Source: Diphasiastrum complanatum | Taxonomy: Eukaryota; Streptophyta; Lycopodiopsida; Lycopodiales; Lycopodiaceae | Reading direction: 5' to 3' | Assembly (NCBI GenBank): GCA_029204225.1 | Contig: CM055102.1 | Coordinates: 21,775,386-21,839,385 of the forward strand | Length of the DNA stretch: 64,000 bases | Shown: positions 41,755-54,749 of the stretch, in pieces | How positions within the stretch are numbered: the stretch's first letter is position 1 | Layout: every line of letters begins with the position of its first letter | The notes under the pieces: generated by a model | Database searches by the model: none | Told to the model about the DNA's origin: nothing | What the model saw: only the letters and a program-made list of their open reading frames with translations | Made by a program: the position numbers and the translations under genes

Positions 41755-42399
41755 TTTCGTATTTGTGTGAAGTGGTTTCTTATGAGCTTTGTATGTTTGT
41801 CCTATTGGAGACATGGGAGAGAATCCACTCCTTCAGAATAATATCATCATCCTATATTTCTTGAGCTAAATGTAATGACTTCACCTTCTAGTTTGAAATC
41901 TAGAATTGTATGCATATATTTCATATACGCACTTCATAAATAGGAGGGCTATGGCACTAATTTAAAGGTGGCTCTCACACAATACTATGGTGGAGATATG
42001 GTGGATACGAAATATAAAGGCTTTTATGAAGCAAACATAAAACTTACAATAGAGGTTTAGAACAAAAAAGGGTAGTCTTTGACATGATTATGGTTTGGTC
42101 AAGAACGAAGGAACCTAGGCTCAAGTCTAAACGTTGGGAAAGCTTTTGACACATTCAAAAAATAGGTAGAGATAGAAATTGGCATATATACATGAGCGGA
42201 AAGATGGGCTATAGGATATGTGGTACAAAGATACAAGGCGGTTTTGGAAGACACTTTTTGACAAGCCAAAGAGTATTAAATAATTTGCAGCCGGTGATGT
42301 GCACTCAAAGGTGAATGTGACGTGGGCCTAACCTACCGGCCCAAGCAACATAAGCAAGCTAAGCATGACGCCCAACAAAATTAGGAGGATAAGAAAGGG

Positions 42400-43440
42400 A
42401 GTCAAGAGGTGGATCATGAACAAGTTGGAAGGTACCTAGCAGAATCGTCGACAAGGTCATCAACAATATTAGCCTCATGAAAATAAACAACGAAGATAGT
42501 AGGGGGCGGGGGGGGCGGGGTGGGGGGGGGGGGGGGGGGGGGACAATTGGGGGACACGACTCTTGCGATTAAGATGTAAGCGTTTCTCACAAATTTCAAA
42601 CATGATAGTATAGCAATGAGCAAAGATGAGATGAGGAGCCATGAAAGGTTTGGGAACAGAAGGAGGAGAAGAGCTAACAATAGGAAAAAATGGAACAGCA
42701 GGTTGCGAGAAAGGGCGAAGAAGACAAGGAGCAAATGAAGGAGATGGAGAAGAGTATTTATGCTATAAAGAATTGATAGGAGAAAAAGAAGAAACATCAT
42801 ACTTGAGAGACCTCTCGTAGTAGACCCATAATGTATCATGAAATGAGCTCCATCTCATGAAGATTAAAAAAATTAGGAGATTTCTGTGAAATGAGTGTAG
42901 GTAGCCAAATCATTCATTTGGAAATGTACACAGAAAATGTCGCGATGTCGTACAATCCACTGATGATCAATCATAGTAATATGAAGGTCCTCTTTGAACT
43001 CATTGAAGACAGTAAGCCTTGCTTGAGTAGGAGTTTGGTGATAAACAAGCCACCAAGTTGCGACACAACATTCAAATGTAATACAGCTAACTAGATGCGC
43101 TATGGATCCATCTTCAAAAACATAAGGAAATAGATCTCCAAATTAGCAAACCAATTCTCGCGTTCATTCCCATCAAGAAGACTAGAGTATATGGAAAGCT
43201 GGGCGTTATCCTTAGAATCCTGAGTAAGTAACAAAGAAGAATTGAAACTAGGAAATGGAGGTGTGGATGAAGTAGTAGGAACAGAATGAGCAATACATGG
43301 AATAAGATGCCAAAAAAGGATAGAAATGTAAAGAATTGTGGCTGTCCAAAATCCAGCAAATAATGGAGAGAAAAGTATGTAAAAACCTCCACCAAATAGG
43401 ACACTATGACTGCAAACTTGTTGTCCAAGAACCAGCAAGC
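42400..43440 (-). pseudogene. G4: degenerate gypsy gag
   Basis: 43438-43100 reads DNAQLSIYSSLLDGNERENW, FANLEIYFLMFLKMDP, homologous to G1 gag (DRVQLATYSGSSDGNLLENW, FAKLDTYFQ). Then LAVLHLNVVSQLGG and, near 42770, HKYSSPSPSFAPCLLRPFS (G1 HKYSDTLPSRFSRPRPS). Frames are broken. A poly-G run at 42502-42542 interrupts the far end. No pol follows. Confidence 0.75.
42502..42542 (+). repeat. Poly-G tract
   Basis: About 40 bases, almost all G with two C and one T. Long G runs are rare in plant DNA and may be poorly sequenced; could form G-quadruplex. Confidence 0.85.
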
Positions 43441-43599
43441 AGTCATCGATGAAAAGAAGCCAAAATAGCTTCTAAACAGGGGGCAAGAGATGAGATAAAC
43501 AGCTGTCCAAAAAGCAGCAAGGTAACAAACTGCAATGAGGGTGAAAAACTCCTCCAAGGAGGGCACCAATGTTTCACTGAAATGCTTTGGCATATAAAA

Positions 43600-44934
43600 C
43601 TTTAGTTAGAACTCAATAGGATTAGTGGAATTATGAATACCTTGTGCATGTGCATTGTGTGATGTATCTCAATGTCTCATTGAGTCCTCGGTCATCTATG
43701 TGTGTCAATTACCAATTGTTTACATTGTCATTGTATAGAGCTATAATCATTGTCTAGACACTTAAACAACACTTGGCTTTTCTTTAACAAAAGGCTAGGA
43801 TTAATTCAAACAAAAAAAAAGCTAAAAACATTTCATCCTCTCTTTCCAGACAAAGTCTGTGCCCTCCTAGTACCCACTCCAGGATCAAAATAATAACAAT
43901 TGGGCCCTTGGCCAGTTCCAAATAAATGCATAAAAAAGGCTTTTAGGCATTTACATGACTAAAAGGGGCTCGTGGCCAGCAAATGAATATTGGCCTTGTA
44001 ATAGATCTCATCTATGGACCCAGCAGTCCATAACTCCTATACTTACTAATAGGATCTCCGTATCCATGTCTATCAAAGACTTAGAAACCTATTTGCCAAA
44101 ATGTTCATGAATATAGTAGTCATGTTAGCCATATTCCACTTTCATTACTATACTCTACTTTGGCAAACTAGTGGAATAAGCTTTTGCCACATGGTCAACA
44201 CCATAAAGTCCGGATCTCTATAGTGAGGCAAACAATCCAATCGTTGGAGATATCCTCCGAAGTTCCCATTTAGAATCAAATAGATCAATGGCCTTCGAAG
44301 CACACAAATCCATTCAAAGTGTATCGCATCACAAAATCCAAAATCTTGGCACACATGATCTTCCTTGGGAGAACTGGTCTTTATTCATATCGACCTCCCT
44401 TGTTAACAATCTTGAACTAACCAAGATGAATTGTGGGCAATAATTGGAGACAACGACTACTCATTAGTCAAACAAAAGTCTATAACGGAGTGAAAAGATC
44501 GTTCTTCAACACATCTTAGAACTCTCACCTAAGTTTAAATCGTTGTCTACTTCATCATCTCGATGAGTAGCGTTATACAAATTGATTGTACTCGACCATC
44601 AATATAAAATGTGTCCAAAGTTTCATGCTTTCCAACATCAAGCACAAAGAAGCACTCTCAAGGGGATTGAGAGCTAGGGTGCAAGTCTTGGAGCTGATCT
44701 TGTTATACTTGGAGAAAGCACTTGTGGTATTAGACACATATGCTATGGGCATGGTTTCAAGGTTAGAGATGGAGGAGGTCTTGGGCTTGAAGACTACGGC
44801 TGGTTGGAGAGTTAGCTGGCAATGAGAGGAGAGCTCCATGAGCTTGCACACTAGATCATGGAGATGGCACATGGGAACATGGGAGCACAATAACTAGGCA
44901 AGATTTGGATCTTAACGGTTTGGGTTGCTTCAAT
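43600..44934 (+). other. LTR-like or unclassified sequence upstream of a primer site
   Basis: No coding sequence. A Met-tRNA-type site, TTGGTATCAGAGCCAGC, follows at 44936-44952, so part of this stretch may be a 5' LTR. I could not find its left end or a partner LTR. Confidence 0.35.
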
Positions 44935-44936
44935 TG

Positions 44937-44948
44937 GTATCAGAGCCA
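44937..44948 (+). promoter_or_regulatory. Primer-binding site of an orphan LTR element
   Basis: TGGTATCAGAGC, exact match to the initiator Met-tRNA complement also used by G1. No gag is recognisable downstream. Confidence 0.65.
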
Positions 44949-45100
44949 GCTTTGTTGCCTTTTGGGATCGATGTAGTTTAGCAAATTGGTGAAATGCTGG
45001 GTTGATTCAAGCCTGAATTTTGTGAGATTGAGGCATGTTTCAATTGAGATCATCGATGGATGGATCTAAGAGGTATATCTTAGAGACCAGTGGATTTTAG

Positions 45101-46950
45101 CTACCCCATCAATAAGCTGGCAAGCATGTAATTTATATGTATATCAGTTCGTGCAAGATGGCCAAAAAGAAATTCTAACCATTGCAACCAACAATCACAA
45201 TTCCCACCATCTATTGAGCATGTGACAAAATTTGTGTTAAATCCTTGTGAGTGAGATGCATTTGAAAAATTTAGAAACCCAAGCAACAAGTTTTTGCTGT
45301 TTCCAGAAGCATTACGTTTCTTACTAGCCACAATAATCCAGTTCTGCATGCCAGAGGGGATGATAGGTATTGGAGTAACCAGTTTAGAGAAGGATGAAGT
45401 TGGCATTTTTGAGCTAGCATTTTTAAGCTAGAAAAATGGTGCCCAAGACATCAATCTTATGATACCAATCTTGAATTGCAGTACTCTAAACCACAGTCGA
45501 TGTTCATTCTATTATATAGCACAACATGCTTATAAGTGGGAGGATTATGAATTGACTTCTCCAGGGCCTTACCACCACTGAAACACATAAATTGCAGCCT
45601 GGGCTCAGAAAAGCAAGTTTACTTCACAGACCAGGCTCAAAGTGTAAATAGTTGCATCCACTAATGATGTGCCAGGGCTCTAATATGAACACACATGAAT
45701 AAACCTCTAAAAGAAATTCGACCACGAAACAGAATTGGGAAGCATATTCTTTAGAATGTATGCTGAAAGATGGTCCTTTTCCTTCAGATGGGTTTAGGTA
45801 CTGAAAGTTCTTATAGACGTCAGAAAAAGACTTTCAATGAGTCACTTTGAGATGAATGACCAACTGCTTTTCAATATCCAGCTCTTGTTAGCATGATGAT
45901 GATAACTATGTTCCCGCTTTTGAATTGCACTTGATTATATTTTCTCTTAGCAGTAAGTAACTTCAACCCCTTCTTGCTTACACATTCAGTTACTTCCCAT
46001 GAATTAGGCCAAGCTCTGGAGGCTCTGTGATGTGGGTTATCAACACTTGATTCCAGTTGAAGCATACTCTAAATATAGAAAAGACTTGATTATAGTTGTA
46101 AATAAGAATTCTCATCAGGATGTCTACCTGAAAAGAGCACCTCAATTTTTCATCGACTGAGGACCGGCACATTCAACAGAAAGCAGGGATCGCAATCCAA
46201 CACAACCACAACAACCACGCATTTCTGTCAGTTCTGGAAGAAATGTCATAAATTGACTTGCTCAATGGAATTCTAATCAATATCAAATGCATGGCTGTTT
46301 AAGATAATAGCGTAGATTGTTACTAATTGCTCAACTCCAGCAAATATGAGTCGCTGCACGAGAAAGCATCTAAGTTAAACATAAATGTCGATATTTTGCA
46401 GAATAAGAACTTTTAGGCATCAACTTTATGTGGAAAAAATATACATCATTCACTTCACCCTGCTTTCAAGGGTTTGTAGCAAGGACAAAAGCAAGGCTGG
46501 ACCTACAATGATGTACCTCCATCCACGAATGCCTGCATTTGCTTCAATGCTTCTAAGTCTCTTTCCATGACTTCCAGCTTGACAATAAAATCCTTCCAAT
46601 CCCAAAGAAGGTCTTATGTTCTTTGTGCTGAATATATCTCAGCCCAGCAATCTAAACGTCTTTCGAAGAGCTTTGCAATCTGTGCAGGCTAAAAGTTATC
46701 GCACAAGGTATTGCAAATTTGCAACTATTAATGCTGGTTCCGCAGAGAGATCATCTGATAACCCCTTTATGCTGACTGAAAGGCCGTGGACATCTGACAA
46801 GGCATGACATTATAAAACGACTCTTGAACAGATTGCAGGGCACATTCTATAGTGAATTTTAGAGCCAAATCTGCTTTCTCATGATGTTGGAGGTCAGATT
46901 CAAATAATTTAGATTCTAAAAGTAATTTCTTTGATATGGTAAGAGCTCGC
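45101..46950 (-). other. Possible exons of an unidentified gene
   Basis: Three minus-strand stretches look more coding than their surroundings. About 46065-45930: acceptor CTATATTTAG, then MLQLESSVDNPHHRASRAWP, ...KGLKLLTAKRKYNQ. About 46935-46770: KLLLESKLFESDLQHHEKAD, LALKFTIECALQSVQESFYN. About 45406-45101: MQNWIIVASKKRNASGNSKN. Overlapping plus-strand ORFs exist. I recognise no domain, and exon limits are not certain. Confidence 0.25.
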
Positions 46951-47669
46951 ATGCATCATTGTTGATTCACAAATCAATTCCCTTGCTGAAATAGACGATC
47001 ACAACCCAGAACAGGCCAGTTCTGCAACTAGCATTTTCGATTTCTGATTTCCAGACTCACCAAGTACACTGATCTATAACTTCTGCAAACATTTGCTCAT
47101 CCATATCTTGATATTCTTCATGATAACAAATGTTAAATTTTTTAATAGATGAAAATAATTGTATTCTGTTTATTAGATTCAAGCTTGGACTGACAATTCT
47201 ACAGTTGCAAGCTTTCTTTCATCCATAACTTCATTTTCTTCCTTAGAAAAGCAAGTTCTTTATTGGATTTTAATATATTGTAATATGGGTTTCTTGGATT
47301 AGAAAAAATCCTTGGCCAATTGGGTTTTAGCTTTGATTAAGCCTGAGATGTGGGTGGGATGGACTCAAGATACCCAAATGCTGAAACCCAAAAGGGACAA
47401 GATTTAGGATGTACAACAGCAGCCACACATATATTACATAACTATATATACATATATTAAATGGTTGGTTGTGTGTGTGTGTTCTAGCTCTTTTGCTAGT
47501 GTTTAGAAGGCATAGCCACATTTGCAAGCAGCTTGCCACTTTGCATCTCTCACCATCACCACATGGCACACTCCACTCACAATCTACATTGAAAATTCCA
47601 ATTTACATTAGTTAAACAAATGTGATGTGGAATGGATGAATGCTTAGTGGTACCAGTCGTTAGCCATTG

Positions 47670-47746
47670 AATTAAATATGTGAGTGGTGATGGTTGTTGT
47701 CGTTGTTGAATTAAATATGTGATTGGTGATGGTTGTTGTCGTTGTT
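47670..47746 (+). repeat. 38-bp tandem duplication
   Basis: ATTAAATATGTGA(G/T)TGGTGATGG... twice in a row. Non-coding. Confidence 0.75.
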
Positions 47747-47767
47747 GATGTAGCGCAGCTACGTTTG

Positions 47768-48325
47768 AACTTGACGCACTTGAGTGAGATCCATTTGGAA
47801 TGCTTGGGATTGTCCAAGGGCCTTAATGTCATCTTGCATTTTGTGTTGCTAGCAACAAGCCACATTTGCCATGTGTAAGCTTTTTAATGATTAATCTATG
47901 AAACATGGCAAAATCTGAATGCTTTGAAAGTATCCAATAGTGGCTAGCTTAAACTCCATTGTCGTGCAAGATACGAGATGGTTGGTCTCAATCCAAGGCC
48001 CATGTTGGTGGCTGCATGAGTTCTCGGAATGAACCCAAGCAACAACGGTCATTGGACTTGACCCACTTGAGTGAGATCCATTTGCAATGCTTGGGATTGT
48101 CCAAGACCCTTAATGGCATCATGCACTTCATGTGTTGCTAGCAACGAGTCACATTTGCCATGTGTAAGCTTTTTCACGGTTAATATATAAGACATGGCAA
48201 ACTCTAAATGCTTTGAAAATATCCACTGATGGCGGGCTTCATCGTTATGCAAGATACGAGATGGTTCCATGTCGGTGGCTGCGTAACTTCTCGGAATGAA
48301 ACTTTTTCAGAATGAACGTGAGCAA
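47768..48325 (+). repeat. Diverged tandem duplication of ~288 bp
   Basis: CTTGACGCACTTGAGTGAGA... (47768) and CTTGACCCACTTGAGTGAGA... (48056) start two imperfect copies. Both share GCTAGCAACRAGYCACATTT, GCAAGATACGAGATGGTT and TTCTCGGAATGAA. The first copy is longer by about 25 bases. Possibly part of an unclassified transposon. Confidence 0.8.
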
Positions 48326-48599
48326 CAATGGTCTAGGGGCCTCTTATTTATGCTTTACATGCATGAGTTCATGGTTGCGATATCTTATGGTAGCTCTATG
48401 GAATGGAGATGAGGGGGTTTGTGAACGCACGAGGCTGAGGAACTCTTCACATACAACCCCACCCAACACGCTCTTGCTATCAAGGATGGGTTCTTGGGTG
48501 AGGCTTCGACATGTGCATCCATATGTGCTTGACTTCTTCATGGGATAGGCTTCCCACCACCCCTCCTTGAGCTTATTTTCACATGTGGGTTTCAAAAGC

Positions 48600-50084
48600 G
48601 AACATAAAGTCAAAATTCATTTTCTAAAGCACAGTACAATTTTTCTCAAGCTTGTAGGTCATAGGTTCCATGTGGTTGATCTAGCTTGACTAGTTAGCTT
48701 CATGGAAATACAAGTGTATGGATGAATGAGTTGAAACACCCCTGCACCCCCGTCACTTGTCCACATCAATCACGGAGATGGGTTTGCATGTGAAGAGGTT
48801 CTTACTCCCAAGTCCACATTCCATCAATGGTTGGTCATTGGCTCACGTAGGTTGTTTTGAGGTGAAATTGGTTCGACTGTGACTGTTTTTTTTAACTTTG
48901 TACTTGATTGATTTACATCTTTCTAGTTGCTTTATGACATGCATGTCATTCCCTAAATTCTCTGTGTACTATTTTGATTTTTATTTAGCTTTTATTTGTT
49001 TGTATATTTATTTTAGTTAGTGGTTTTTGGACATGTTGGTTGTGGTGCAAGGACCATCCCACACAGTGTTTTGACATTTGTTTGATATAATTCTATCTCT
49101 TGAACTATCCTATTAGAATGCTATTGGCTCTCTTATAGAAAATAGAATTTTTGATGAAAGATTAGCCAATAACCTCTTTTTCTCTAGTAGTCTATTGAAA
49201 TATACTTATGTTTTGCAAACTAGTGCACTTCAAAAGATATCATTATGAATTCTAGAAGTCTTGCATTGTGGTGATCATTGTCTCCAAAAGGAGATTTGTC
49301 AATAGGAAATTTCCTACAAGCAATTCTAAAGCTTTCCAAACTTATGGACTAGATATTTGATGAAAATTAAATACTAATAGAATGCACTCAAGCATATGTA
49401 GGAATTTTCATAAGGTATTATCTTTGGAATGAGACATGTGCCATTTCATTGAGATAGCAAAGTATATTCATCTGACATAGTCAATATGGCGAAAGGGAGT
49501 ATAACAACGAATTAAAAGGAGAATTTTTTCAGGTACAACTCACAAAAAAATCCTTCACATGTGGGCAGAGTGAGCTCCATTACATACTAAAGGGGGATCA
49601 ACCAAAAAAAGTAGCAGTACTTTATTTAGCAAGAGACTTTGGGAGCTTGAAGATCCTCAAATTCTCTAAGCGCAAACGGAATAGCGAACAAGGGAGACAT
49701 GAGAGTGGCATCTTTAACCCCTCTTTTTCTCCTTTTTCCACATCCTTTGACTATAACTAGGAGGTGGGCCCAAAGGGAGCCACCTAGCAAGTGCATGGGC
49801 GCATTTTTATGTGGCGACCCTTAAGGGTTCCAACTTGCCCTTGGGTCACCTAGTCACTAGCCCTAGTTGCCACCTCGCTAAGGAAATGGTCTTTAATGGA
49901 CAAGAATAGACGTGAAAATGGTGTTCAACATAACCTTAGAGACACCTTGAGAATAAGAGAGCCAATAACAGGTAACCACATATGGAGTTTTTCCTCATTG
50001 TATATAAGGCCCAAATACTCTATATTTTTGGAGTCTCTCCTCGGTTCTAGTTTTGAGCACTAGAGGTTTCTCTCCTCCACTATT
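48600..50084. other. No recognisable gene
   Basis: AT-rich. A TATA-like TGTATATAAGG at about 50008 and a purine tract (AAAGGGGGATC, 49588) hint at old LTR-element debris. Nothing firm. Confidence 0.35.
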
Positions 50085-51068
50085 TGTTGGATTTCTATCC
50101 TCTCCATCCCTATCTCTCTGCTAATCTAAATCCATTCACTAGCCTGTTGTAAATACTTGTACAGTCACATACTCTACAGAAATACACTTGTTTATGACAG
50201 TCTACAAAAATACAAAGGAATCAGTGACAATGTTTCCCCGATTGTTCGGACACCTTCGACTATTCGATCATCCATGACTATTTGGCCATTTTTGATTGTT
50301 TGGCCATCCTCGATAGTTCGACCATCTTGGATCATCTGACCATATTCGATTATTCGGCCATCTTCGAACAATCGTCGAGTATCGGTGGATCAACAAGTAC
50401 ATTGAATCACGACCGGACAAAATCTCTAACAGAATCAAATATTGTCTGAAGGCGACTGCACAACACATAGTGCCTTAATCCCGATTGTAAAGTACAGATT
50501 AAACATTCTTTTAATTAGTTAGCTATTTGTATATATCTAGCAACTTATCAGTTGTTTGGTTGGACAAGAAAATAAGAGATCTAACATTCAGAGTGCAACT
50601 GTTCTATTCTTTTACTTTGTTATCACAAAGTATCATTTTAGAAAGAACGTGACTTTGACTGCATTCGTACTGTATCTATTCACGACTGAATAATTAATGT
50701 TCCAGTGATCTAGGTCGTGCATACTGTGATTGAATTCTTATTTTATTCATGTTTAGATTGATTCTTGCTTGCAAATAAATTTATTCCTAGATTAAATTGT
50801 CTTGTATGATTGATAGCCTGTGTCGATTTGTCGCTCTAATTTCCACACCTAATACGCTTCCACAAAGCTAAATATAAAACCAGGCTAATTTGTACATGGC
50901 TATGGAATCGATTGTATTGATCCAGTGACTTTGAAGTTGTGATCAAGTAGGACAAACTTTGAACTATCAAAGTCGATCTAAATACGATAGACGTGGTTGC
51001 ATGCACCGAGGATTCCCGCTCACTCCTCTCTATCGTGACGCGCATACCCTCAGCGGTAAATCCCAACA
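50085..51068 (+). repeat. C1 5' LTR
   Basis: 984 bp with ends TGTTGG and CCCAACA (inverted repeat). The left boundary is confirmed because C2 diverges exactly there; the right boundary is set by the primer site at 51069. TATA-like TGTATATATC near 50529. U3 contains seven 18-bp repeats (50240-50365). Confidence 0.9.
50240..50365 (+). repeat. 7 x 18-bp minisatellite in C1 U3
   Basis: Units such as GACTATTCGATCATCCAT, GACTATTTGGCCATTTTT and GATTATTCGGCCATCTTC follow each other at a constant 18-base period. C2 (59035-59165) has a related but more eroded array. The position upstream of the TATA-like site would fit repeated promoter elements. Confidence 0.85.
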
Positions 51069-51079
51069 TGGTATCAGCG
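51069..51079 (+). promoter_or_regulatory. C1 primer-binding site
   Basis: TGGTATCAGCG directly after the LTR; close to the Met-tRNA complement TGGTATCAGAG with one change. Confidence 0.8.
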
Positions 51080-51227
51080 AAGTAATTTTTACTCTTTGAT
51101 TCTTTTGAAGTAGACTCAGAGCTTACATTATCAAAACAATTGTTCTAATAAAGAGTAATAGACACTTACTATAATTGTTTTTCGTCATATAATCTACCAT
51201 CTGCATACACTCATCTTGAATTTCTAG

Positions 51228-52090
51228 ATGGATTCGCAATCATAGTCTGCTCTAATGGTGGACAAACTCGATGGTTGGAATTACCACTTATGGAAATTCA
51301 AGATGAGGATAGTACTGATGGCCAAGGAGCTTTGGGAAATAGTCACTAGAACCGAGCCATTTCCTGGTGTCAATGAGCAAGCCATTTCCAAGTGGAAGCT
51401 CATGGATGGCAAGGCTTTTGTCTTGATCACCCTTAACATCTCCAACACAAATTGGCCACATCAGACAAGACCAATCTTTGAAAGAGGCTTGGGATATATT
51501 GAACACATCATTCGAAGTGAGAGATGTCACTTCAAAGTTGTATCTGAGAAGAAAGTTCTTTTCACTTAGAATGTCAGAAAGTGATTTAGTTCCGAATCAC
51601 ATTAATCAATATAAGACTCTCTTGGAGCAGATGACGACAATAGATTCCGTGATGACTCTGACGTTGTAATGATCTTATTGTCTAGCCTGCCATCCTCATA
51701 TGAAAACTGGGTGATGATGATTTCTATACACTCAAAAATTACATTGTCTAGAGGCATAATCATGTTGCTACAGGAGGGGACAAGAAGGAATGGAGCATCC
51801 TCGTCCTCATCAATGACTTGTAAACATTATTCTCAAAGAAAAACACAAGGAAACAACAGAAGAAGAAAGTTATCTGACAAATCGACGACAATCAGAAACA
51901 GTCACAGAAGACCCAGAATCAACAACCTGTTCAGAACAAGAAGAGATCATTCTGCAAGTACTGCAAGAGGATGAACCATGAAATCTAGGACTATCGGATC
52001 TAGAAGTTCAACAACGACAAGAAGAAGCAGCCGGATCAACAAGTCCATGCAATAAACACAAAGTAAAAGATCCAAGAAGAAGATGACGAT
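51228..52090 (+). pseudogene. C1 gag
   Basis: ATG 51228 (MDSQS) then TAG at 51243-51245 where C2 has CAG. LDGWNYHLWKFKMRIVLMAK, KSLKEAWDILNTSFEVRDVT and LLSSLPSSYENWVMMI are typical of copia gag (UBN2-type). The zinc knuckle near 51950 reads FCKYCKRMNHEI, stop, DYR: a Cys is replaced and a stop added. Confidence 0.87.
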
Positions 52091-52105
52091 GAGTAGAAAG
52101 CCTTC

Positions 52106-52864
52106 ATGGTGAACCATCACCACCACGTCGAACAATCGGAGGAATGGTTTCTCGACTCTGGAGCAACACAACACATGACAAGCCATCAAGAATGGTTTAT
52201 CGACTATTCGGCCTACAACACCAAGAAGTTCATTCACCTTGGAGAAAACAACTCTCACAGAATCAAAGGTGAAGGTACTGTTAGACTAAATTTTCAGAAT
52301 GGATTGTCAAAGTTGAAACCAAATGTATTGTATGTTCCGAACCTGACAACAAATCTATTTTTCATCAGTCGAATTACAAACTTAGGACATAGGATAGAGT
52401 TTCAGGTGGATTTCTATCGGATTCTTGATAAAAGCAAGAGATTTCTTGCACTCGGAAAGAGACAAGGATATTTGTATAGACTTAGTCATTGTAACTCTAT
52501 GACTGATTGTGCTTTAAGCACTTCAGCATCCAATAATGAGTTGATTTGGCATTATATACTTGGCCACCTTAATCATATATCAATAGGTAATATGTCTAAA
52601 CGTTCTTTAGTTCTTGATTTATACTATCGAATTGCCGACCCTCGTGTCTTCCAGAGCTATATCTTAGGAAAGCAAGCAAGAAGGCCATTTAAGTCAAATC
52701 AAGAACATGTATCTAAATATTTTCTAGACATTGTACATATTGATATATGTGGCCCAATGCAAACACCAGCATCGCTTGGTGCTAAATTCTTTATTACATT
52801 TATAGATGACTATTCTAAAAGAACTGTTGTATATTTTCTGAAGCACAAATTTGAAGCCTTCTAG
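52106..52864 (+). pseudogene. C1 protease and integrase N-terminal half
   Basis: Open for 252 codons. Protease motif WFLDSGATQHMT at residue ~13. GAG-pre-integrase region with LIWHYILGHLNHIS. Integrase HIDICGPMQTPASLGAKFFI, TFIDDYSKRTVVYFLKHK carries the first catalytic Asp residues. Stops at TAG 52862-52864, shortly after the DDYSR-type motif. Confidence 0.9.
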
Positions 52865-53340
52865 TTCTTTGAGAAATACACAGAAAATGTTGAGTTGCAG
52901 ACATGCAAGAAGATCAAAACCCTTTGGAATGATAGCGGCAGTGAATACATCTCAAATGAATTCAAGAAATACTGCTCGACCATTGGCATCGAGCAACAAC
53001 TTGCTACTTCCTATTCTCCATAGTCGAATGGACTAGTAGAACATGACCTTAGTCAAGTCTGCCAAATGCATGATAACTCATGCTTCATTGTCCAAATCGT
53101 TCTGGCAACACACTGTATCAACAACAACCTACGTGCAGAACCAATGTATAACTAAAGGCCTTCTTGACAGCAAAACCCCTCATGAAGTCTGGACAGGATC
53201 CAAGCCTTCATTAAAACATTTGAGAGTATTCAGATGTACTGCCTATGCTCATGTCCCAAAGGACAACAAAAAGAAATTAGATGAGCATTCATTCAAAACT
53301 TTTTTTTTTTGCTACTGTACTTCTGATGGAATGTATAGAT
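52865..53340 (+). pseudogene. C1 integrase C-terminal half, frame-shifted
   Basis: Pieces in different frames: IKTLWNDSGSEYISNEFKKY (D of the D-D-E triad), LATSYSP then a stop and SNGLVEH (E region), and 53043-53351 with PHEVWTGSKPSLKHLRVFRC. Collinear with copia integrase, non-functional. Confidence 0.83.
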
Positions 53341-53559
53341 TGTTTTACTAACAAGGATGTGACTTTCATTGAAGATCAATTTATTGATTTGGAGGGCAAG
53401 GACCAGATGCAGTCTACAATTTCTGTCTGACAACAACTGATGTATATCAAAAAACTATTTTGATTTTTTCTAGCAATCACTCTGTATAGTCAAATCCAGA
53501 AGAAGATGAAGAAGCTGCAACTCAGGAGCAGCCGACACAACCAACACAAAGTCGAATTT

Positions 53560-54650
53560 CGCAGCCAGAGACTTCAACTAGAAGATCAACAAGAACCCAA
53601 ACTCAGCCTGTCTGATATACTGATGAGTTCGCTCACTATTCTATTCAAGAGCCAACCAGAATTGAGAAAGCTATGTCACATGTCAGTTCAGAGATCTTGA
53701 AATAAGCAATGGACAAGGAGTACAACTCATTGCTGAGGAACAACACATGGACTATCACCAAGCTACTAGTAGATAGAAAAGTAATCGACTGCAAATGGAT
53801 ATTTAAGATCAAATACAAAGTAGACGACAATATCGATAGAAGGAAAGATCGACTCGTGGCAAGGGGATTTTCACAAATTTCCAATATCGACTACTTCGAA
53901 ACCTTTAGCCTGGTTGTCAAGCACACTTCCATTCGACTGCTACTATGATATGCTATTGCAATAGATCTTGAGGTACACCAGATGGATGTACAAAAGGCAT
54001 TCCACAATGGACTTATTGAGGATGAATTTACATGATCCAACTAGAAGGCTATATCTTCAATGGTCAAGAAGATTAGGTATGCAAACTCTACAAAGCTTTG
54101 TACGGTCTGAAAAATCATCCAGGGCACGGTTCCATCAAATCAATACATTCCTGATCGATCATGGATTTGTGCCAAGCTCTGCAGACTGTAATGTATATTT
54201 CAAAGCTAATAATCAATTCTATGTCATCATCACACTCTTATGTGGATGGTACGTTGTTGTGTTCAGCAACAATATCGAATAGACAAAGGATACTAAGAGA
54301 ATGCTATCCCAATAATTCGAGATGATAGATTTCGGAGAAGCGCATTACTGTCTTGGGATTCAAAAGAACAAAAGACTTTTCTATATCACCTAAGCAGAGG
54401 TACTTCTATAATTTGTTGATAAAATTCAATTTCATGAATTGCAAGTTTGTACATTATTCCATGGATCCACATCTAAAATTATCAAAGGAGCAATGCCCTC
54501 AGACCAATGAGGAGAAGGCCAAAATGAAGGGATATCCATATCAATTAATTATCGGATCCTTGACGTATGCAATGATCTCTATCAGGCCCGATCTTGCATA
54601 CACCATCAGCTCCCTGAACAATACATGGCCAACTTTGGTATGATCCACTC
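53560..54650 (+). pseudogene. C1 reverse transcriptase
   Basis: MDKEYNSLLRNNTWTITKLL, VIDCKWIFKIKYKVDDNIDR, RLVARGFSQISNIDYFETFS and HQMDVQKAFHNGLIEDEF are standard copia RT blocks. The catalytic YVDD box near 54240 reads YVDG, losing a required Asp, and the frame is broken. 54353-54643 has LKLSKEQCPQTNEEKAKMKG and YAMISIRPDLAY. Confidence 0.88.
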
Positions 54651-54749
54651 GAAAGCTCTTTTCAAAGTAATCAGATATGTACGAGCTACTATTAACCTCT
54701 GTATATACTATAGTGATGCCAATTCATCCGATATCCATACATTTCATGG

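Noticed and set aside
42414-42839. Leu-rich membrane protein on the minus strand
   Set aside because: Another frame of the same DNA reads as gypsy gag (HKYSSPSPSF), so this is a shadow frame.
50240-50365. CRISPR-like array
   Set aside because: The units are contiguous 18-base minisatellite repeats without spacers, inside a copia LTR, in a plant genome.
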